Source: an uncultured Shinella sp.
GTDB lineage: Bacteria; Pseudomonadota; Alphaproteobacteria; Rhizobiales; Rhizobiaceae
NCBI GenBank assembly: GCA_946481465.1
Contig: CAMLOC010000050.1
Coordinates: forward strand, 1-10,992
DNA length: 10,992 nucleotides
Reading direction: 5' to 3'
Part shown: positions 8,061 to 10,992 of the stretch, in pieces
Layout: the number at the start of each line of letters is the position of its first letter
Numbering within the stretch: the first letter of the stretch is position 1
Made by a program: the position numbers and the translations under genes
The notes under the pieces: generated by a model
The model's input: the letters and a program-made list of their open reading frames with translations, nothing else
What the model was told of the DNA's origin: nothing
The model's database searches: none

Positions 8061-9513
8061 TGGCACCCCTGTCGCGATAGGGATCGACGGCGCCGGCGCG
8101 GGGCGGGAAGCCAAGCTTGCCGGGGTTGAACAGGTTCTGCGGATCGACGGACGCCTTTATGCGGCGCAGGAGATCCATCCCGACGCCATGCTCGCCATCC
8201 ATCCACGGCCCGCGGAAGAGGCCGCTGCCATGGTGATGCGCGATGGAGCCGCCGTGGGCGAGCGTCTCGCCGGTCGCGATCTCCCACATTTTCTGATGCA
8301 GCGTCAGGGCCACGGCCTGGTCCATGGGCGGCAGGCGCAGGGTCATGTACTGGCAGACGCCTTCCGGATAGACATGCGACCAATGGGCGCTGAAATGGGC
8401 GTCCGGCGACACTTCCGCCGCGATGCGCGCGGCGATCGTGTCATAGAGCGCGGTCGCATTGCTCCAGTTGACCGTCACCTCGATCGTGTCGTTGTAGTAG
8501 CCGCGGTCGAGCCATTGCTTGGTGATCGAGTGGTAGCGCTTCGCCCGCCATTCGTCGAAGGGGCGCGTTTCGGTCTCGACCGCATCGATCTCCTGCGCAA
8601 AGCCGCGCACGAGTGCGGCTTCCGCGGCGACGATGGCCGGCTCGCCGCAGACGACGATATTGGCCATGACCGGACGCGTCCGGTAGGCATCGATGCCCTC
8701 GGTGCGCAGCGCGGTTTCCTTCTCGTCATAAAGACGGACGATCCGCGGATGCAGGCCGGCCTGCATGATGCGCTTGGCAAGTCCCAGCGCCGCAGCGCGG
8801 CCCGGCAGTGCCAGCACGATCACCTCTTCGGCCGCCGGCAGCGACCAGATGCGCATGGTCAGTTCCGTGATGACGGCAAGCGTGCCCTCGCTTCCCACGA
8901 TGACATCAAGCACGGAGGGACCGGAGGCGCGCTTGGGCAGCGGGCGGACTTCCAGGACGCGCCCGTCCGGCATGACGGCCTTCAAGCCCACGACGATGTT
9001 CTCGATCTTGCCGAAGCGGCTCGATTCCTGGCCGCCGCCGCGGCAGGCGGCCCAGCCGCCGACCGTCGAGATGGTGAGGGACTGCGGCAGGTGGCCGGAC
9101 GTATAGCCCTCCGCGTTCAGCGCATCCTCGAAGACCTCGCCGTTCATGCCGGCCTCGACCGTCACGAGATTGTTCTCGCGATCGATATTGAGGATGCGGT
9201 TCATGCGCTGCATGTCGAGCATCAGCTCCTCGCCGAGCGGGATGATCCCGCCGAGGACCCCGGAACCGCTGCCATAGGGGATGAGCGGCTTGTCGACCTC
9301 GCCGGCCTTGCGGACGATCGCCGAGACCTCCTCGGTGCCGGCCGGGCGCAGCACCAGACCGGGCAGCGTGCCGACCAGCGCGCCTTCCCGCGCACGGAAG
9401 TTCGCATAGGGCAGACGGTCATGGGCGTACCCGGCACGCGCGGCCTCGTCCACCAGGACGTTTTCCGCGCCGATCAGCTCCGAAAGCTCGGAGACGAGAT
9501 CACGTTCTTTCAA
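8053..9513 (-). CDS. FAD-binding oxidase, alkylglycerone-phosphate-synthase-like (VAO/PCMH fold)
   Basis: 486 residues from the preferred start. The PCMH-type FAD domain has PYGSGSGVLGG (79-89), TVGGWAACRGGGQ (150-162) leading into SSRFGKIENIVVG, and GSEGTLAVIT (207-216). The C-terminal FAD-oxidase domain contains SIAHHHGSGLFRG (423-435) and DPQNLFNPGKLG near the end. Alkyl-DHAP synthases have a comparable SHHHGVGKL active site and GGWVSTRASG segment, whereas GlcD-type glycolate and D-lactate dehydrogenases carry GEHGIG there, so the nearest functional relative is AGPS or the mycobacterial AgpS-like group. The frame is open to a TTG at 9576, but that codon lies inside the predicted operator and transcription start. 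The TTG at 9513 has GGAGGA 7 bases upstream and is preferred. It is the first structural gene of the operon. It may oxidise a hydroxy compound or act on an ether or acyl glycerol-like substrate; neither is shown by sequence. Confidence 0.88.
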   Translation of the reverse strand: MKERDLVSELSELIGAENVLVDEAARAGYAHDRLPYANFRAREGALVGTLPGLVLRPAGTEEVSAIVRKAGEVDKPLIPYGSGSGVLGGIIPLGEELMLDMQRMNRILNIDRENNLVTVEAGMNGEVFEDALNAEGYTSGHLPQSLTISTVGGWAACRGGGQESSRFGKIENIVVGLKAVMPDGRVLEVRPLPKRASGPSVLDVIVGSEGTLAVITELTMRIWSLPAAEEVIVLALPGRAAALGLAKRIMQAGLHPRIVRLYDEKETALRTEGIDAYRTRPVMANIVVCGEPAIVAAEAALVRGFAQEIDAVETETRPFDEWRAKRYHSITKQWLDRGYYNDTIEVTVNWSNATALYDTIAARIAAEVSPDAHFSAHWSHVYPEGVCQYMTLRLPPMDQAVALTLHQKMWEIATGETLAHGGSIAHHHGSGLFRGPWMDGEHGVGMDLLRRIKASVDPQNLFNPGKLGFPPRAGAVDPYRDRGANV

Positions 9514-9520
9514 CGACTTT

Positions 9521-9526
9521 TCCTCC
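9521..9526 (-). promoter_or_regulatory. Ribosome binding site fixing a TTG start for the oxidase gene
   Basis: The minus strand reads GGAGGA here, followed by 7 bases and then TTG at 9513-9511. No in-frame ATG exists near the N-terminus, and the alternative TTG at 9576 has no purine-rich site and falls in the operator. The rare start may limit production of the first enzyme. Confidence 0.7.
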
Positions 9527-9555
9527 TCTATGTCCTGCGAAACCTTCGATCCCAC

Positions 9556-9577
9556 CTTGGACAAACGTTTGTTCAAG
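9556..9577. promoter_or_regulatory. Probable LacI-family operator, 22-bp near-perfect palindrome
   Basis: The core ACAAACGTTTGT (9561-9572) is a perfect 12-bp palindrome. The arms CTTG (9556-9559) and CAAG (9574-9577) are also exact complements, and only the pair 9560/9573 is mismatched. A symmetric site centred on CG is the known style of LacI-family operators, where the hinge leucine inserts at the central CpG step. It covers the predicted transcription start, a position that blocks RNA polymerase. The regulator encoded immediately upstream (9627-10643) is the obvious ligand. Confidence 0.85.
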
Positions 9578-9579
9578 CA

Positions 9580-9609
9580 ATAAACAAGCTATTTCACGCA
9601 GGATGTCAA
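9580..9609 (-). promoter_or_regulatory. Probable sigma-70 promoter of the catabolic operon
   Basis: The minus strand has a perfect -35 box TTGACA (9609-9604). After 17-18 bases comes a poor -10 region, TGTTTA or GTTTAT (9586-9580). The predicted start, near 9573, falls in the palindromic operator. The good -35 with a weak -10 is compatible with an activator or with strong dependence on derepression. It sits 17 bases past the regulator stop codon, so transcription of the operon can be independent of the regulator gene. Confidence 0.65.
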
Positions 9610-9626
9610 CCCTCAATCGAGATTTT

Positions 9627-10643
9627 TCAGAGCGCGGTGACGGAAGCCCGGACGATGAGGTCGTCGGGAGGAAGAAGGAGGTTGCCGGTGGGTTGCGTGC
9701 CGTCGGGCGGCACCCCCTGGATGAGATCGATCAGCCGGCGCGCGGCCACGCGCCCCATTTCCTGCGAGGGCAGCGCAACGGTCGTCACCTGCGGATAGAC
9801 GACGCGCGCGAGCAGGTCGTCATGCATGGTAACGACCGACACGTCCTCCGGCACGCGCACATCCCGTTCATGCAGCCGTGCGATGGCGGCGGCCGCCGTC
9901 AGCAGCGTCGCCGCATGGATCGCGGTCACCTGGACGTCGAGCAGTTTGTCCACGGCCGCCGGCACCTCGTCCGGACTGTAGCCCGCCTGCACGACGAGGT
10001 GGTCGCCATGATCGAGCCCCGCCGCGGCCATCGCGTCTTCCCATCCGCGCCGGCGCATGTCGCCGTTGAAACGCCCGAGCCGGCCGGCGAGGTGCCCGAT
10101 GCGGCGGTGTCCCATCGCGATCAGATGCTCCACCCCGATACGCGCCGCGCGCCGGGTGTCGATGGCGACACAGTTCTCATCCCCGGCGAGATGCCGGTTG
10201 AGGACGACATGCGGCAGATCGGTGCTTTTCAGCACCTGGCGCAGCCGGTTGTCGTCATCGAAACTGGCGATGATGACGCCCTCGATGATGCTGGAGCGGG
10301 AAATGTCGGAAATGATCTCGCGCCCGTCCCCCTTGTCGTAGGAAACGAGCAGCGCAAAGCCCCGGCTGCGCGCCTCGATCTCTGCCCCGATGATCGCGGA
10401 GGCGAAGATCGGGTTCTCGATCTGCGGCACTACCATGAGCAGGGTCGAGGACTTTGCCGTTTTCAGCGCCCGCGCGACGGGATTGCCGTGATAACCAAGA
10501 CGTTCGGCCGTTTCGAGGATGCGGGTGCGCGTTTCCTCCGAAACACGCCCCTTGTTCTGCAGCACGCGGGAAATGGTCGAGACATCCACGCCCGTCGCGG
10601 CCGCGACGTCACGCAAGGTGACGGAAGAATTCTTGTTGTTCAT
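9627..10643 (-). CDS. LacI-family transcriptional regulator
   Basis: 338 residues, the normal LacI/GalR length. The N-terminal helix-turn-helix is VTLRDVAAATGVDVSTISRV (8-27), followed by RVSEETRTRILETAERLGY and the hinge NPVARALKT, in which Leu60 is the residue expected to enter the DNA minor groove. Residues from about 66 on form a periplasmic-binding-protein-like domain that senses a sugar or polyol inducer. The frame is open to 10706, but the ATG at 10643 has AGGAGG five bases upstream and starts in the usual place relative to the helix-turn-helix. The gene lies directly upstream of, and in the same direction as, the operon; the gap contains the promoter and a palindrome of the kind this family binds. 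It probably represses the operon until inducer arrives. No clear operator or promoter of its own was found upstream. Confidence 0.95.
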   Translation of the reverse strand: MNNKNSSVTLRDVAAATGVDVSTISRVLQNKGRVSEETRTRILETAERLGYHGNPVARALKTAKSSTLLMVVPQIENPIFASAIIGAEIEARSRGFALLVSYDKGDGREIISDISRSSIIEGVIIASFDDDNRLRQVLKSTDLPHVVLNRHLAGDENCVAIDTRRAARIGVEHLIAMGHRRIGHLAGRLGRFNGDMRRRGWEDAMAAAGLDHGDHLVVQAGYSPDEVPAAVDKLLDVQVTAIHAATLLTAAAAIARLHERDVRVPEDVSVVTMHDDLLARVVYPQVTTVALPSQEMGRVAARRLIDLIQGVPPDGTQPTGNLLLPPDDLIVRASVTAL

Positions 10644-10799
10644 GCCATCCTCCTGCACCCATCTAAAAGCCAACGCGCCGATATGGAAATGCAAAAATCG
10701 CTTCATCCGGAATCCGAAGGAGGAGCCTGCCCAGGATCCAGGCTATCGGCCCGGCCGCAATCCGGAATGTCGGAGAGCCTTCGGTTTTCAATCCGTGGC
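10644..10799. other. Gap upstream of the regulator; no gene recognised
   Basis: Between the transposase remnant and the regulator there is no convincing reading frame. ATCCGGAAT occurs twice (10705-10713 and 10760-10768). An imperfect hairpin, GAGCC/GGCTC with inner CGG/CCG, spans 10775-10801 without a T-run on either strand. The stretch just downstream of the transposase stop probably includes leftover insertion-sequence end. The regulator promoter must lie here or in the remnant, but no good -35/-10 pair was seen. Confidence 0.5.
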
Positions 10800-10992
10800 T
10801 CATGCAGCCTGCTTTTCCATAGCCGCTTTCCTGGCGAATTCGCTGGGCATGGCATTGCCCGGCGATGAATGCGGTCGTTGCTTGTTGCAATCCTCCTTCC
10901 ATTCGGCGATCTCCGCTCTGGCATGAGGTCGCGACGAGCCTCGCCTCGATGAAGGCGTTCCGCGAGTATAGCAAGGCGTTGCATGCGGATTT
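10800..10992 (-). pseudogene. IS3-family transposase (OrfB) C-terminal remnant, frameshifted and truncated
   Basis: The minus-strand frame ending with TGA at 10800-10802 reads HARAEIAEWKEDCNKQ (10889-10925 region, about residues 31-42 from the end and before), then RPHSSPGN and MPSEFARKAAMEKQAA. This is the conserved end of IS3-group integrases, normally HAR..I..W..DYN..RPHSSLG...P.EFA. Tyr has become Cys and Leu has become Pro. Further upstream, in a different frame, NAFIE (10945-10959) matches the NAFIESFNGR region carrying the last catalytic Glu of the DDE triad, but only 7 bases separate it from the SS..HAR block where an intact gene has about 16 codons. So there is an out-of-frame deletion of roughly 40 bp. 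It continues beyond the right edge. The element is surely inactive; its terminal inverted repeat was not identified. Confidence 0.8.

Noticed and set aside
8053..9513. Annotation of the oxidase as glycolate oxidase subunit GlcD or D-lactate dehydrogenase
   Set aside because: The diagnostic GEHGIG is replaced by HHHGSG, no GlcE/GlcF partners are adjacent, and the GGW...CRGGG segment fits the AGPS-like branch.
7336..9798. Long plus-strand open frame of 820 codons
   Set aside because: It is opposite the kinase and oxidase genes, which have full sets of family motifs on the minus strand; the plus-strand translation shows no domain and no ribosome site.
10775..10801. Hairpin as a terminator upstream of the regulator
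   Set aside because: The stem is interrupted, short, and has no T-run on either strand; it is more likely insertion-sequence end or chance.
9603..10868. Plus-strand open frame of 421 codons over the regulator
   Set aside because: It is antisense to a canonical LacI-family gene, and its composition is that of a shadow frame.
10865..10992. Plus-strand frame starting at an ATG and open to the right edge
   Set aside because: It lacks a ribosome site and is antisense to the IS3 transposase remnant, whose minus-strand motifs explain this stretch better.
1..10992. tRNA, rRNA, CRISPR array, phage or toxin-antitoxin genes
   Set aside because: No cloverleaf, regularly spaced repeats or matching proteins were seen on either strand; all coding capacity is explained by the operon, its regulator and one IS remnant.

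Overview
This is a GC-rich window with very strong third-position GC bias, seen in the long antisense shadow frames. Gene content (UgpABCE/MalEFGK-type sugar importer, LacI regulator, FGGY kinase, rhizobial-looking IS3 remnant) suggests an alphaproteobacterium of the Rhizobiales (Rhizobium, Agrobacterium, Shinella or Ensifer type). The assignment is by style only; no taxonomic marker gene is present.

Every real gene lies on the minus strand, so the operon reads from right to left. At the right edge (10800-10992) is the decayed C-terminal end of an IS3-family transposase. Next is a LacI-family regulator (9627-10643), then a regulatory gap holding a perfect TTGACA -35 box and a near-perfect 22-bp palindrome with a central ACGT, which is the likely operator. 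A tightly packed array of nine genes follows: an FAD-linked oxidase of the alkyl-DHAP-synthase type (8053-9513), an FGGY carbohydrate kinase (6564-8060), an ABC ATPase (5503-6564), a Tat-type solute-binding protein (4120-5448), two ABC permeases (3202-4062 and 2363-3205), a GldA-like polyol dehydrogenase (1309-2358), a short-chain dehydrogenase (608-1306), and an iron-type alcohol dehydrogenase that runs off the left edge (1-603). Most junctions overlap or are 2-4 bp apart. The two exceptions flank the binding-protein gene, and one of them carries a strong perfect stem-loop (4085-4113).

Taken together this looks like one inducible uptake-and-catabolism operon for a polyol, sugar or glycerol-like compound. 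The importer brings in the substrate, one or more of four redox enzymes oxidise or reduce it, and the FGGY kinase phosphorylates it or its keto product. LacI releases the promoter when the inducer binds. The substrate cannot be read from sequence. The least ordinary component is the flavoenzyme, whose active-site HHHG motif and GGW segment resemble alkylglycerone-phosphate synthase rather than glycolate or D-lactate dehydrogenases. That raises the possibility of an undescribed route for a glycerol-like or ether-linked substrate (inference).
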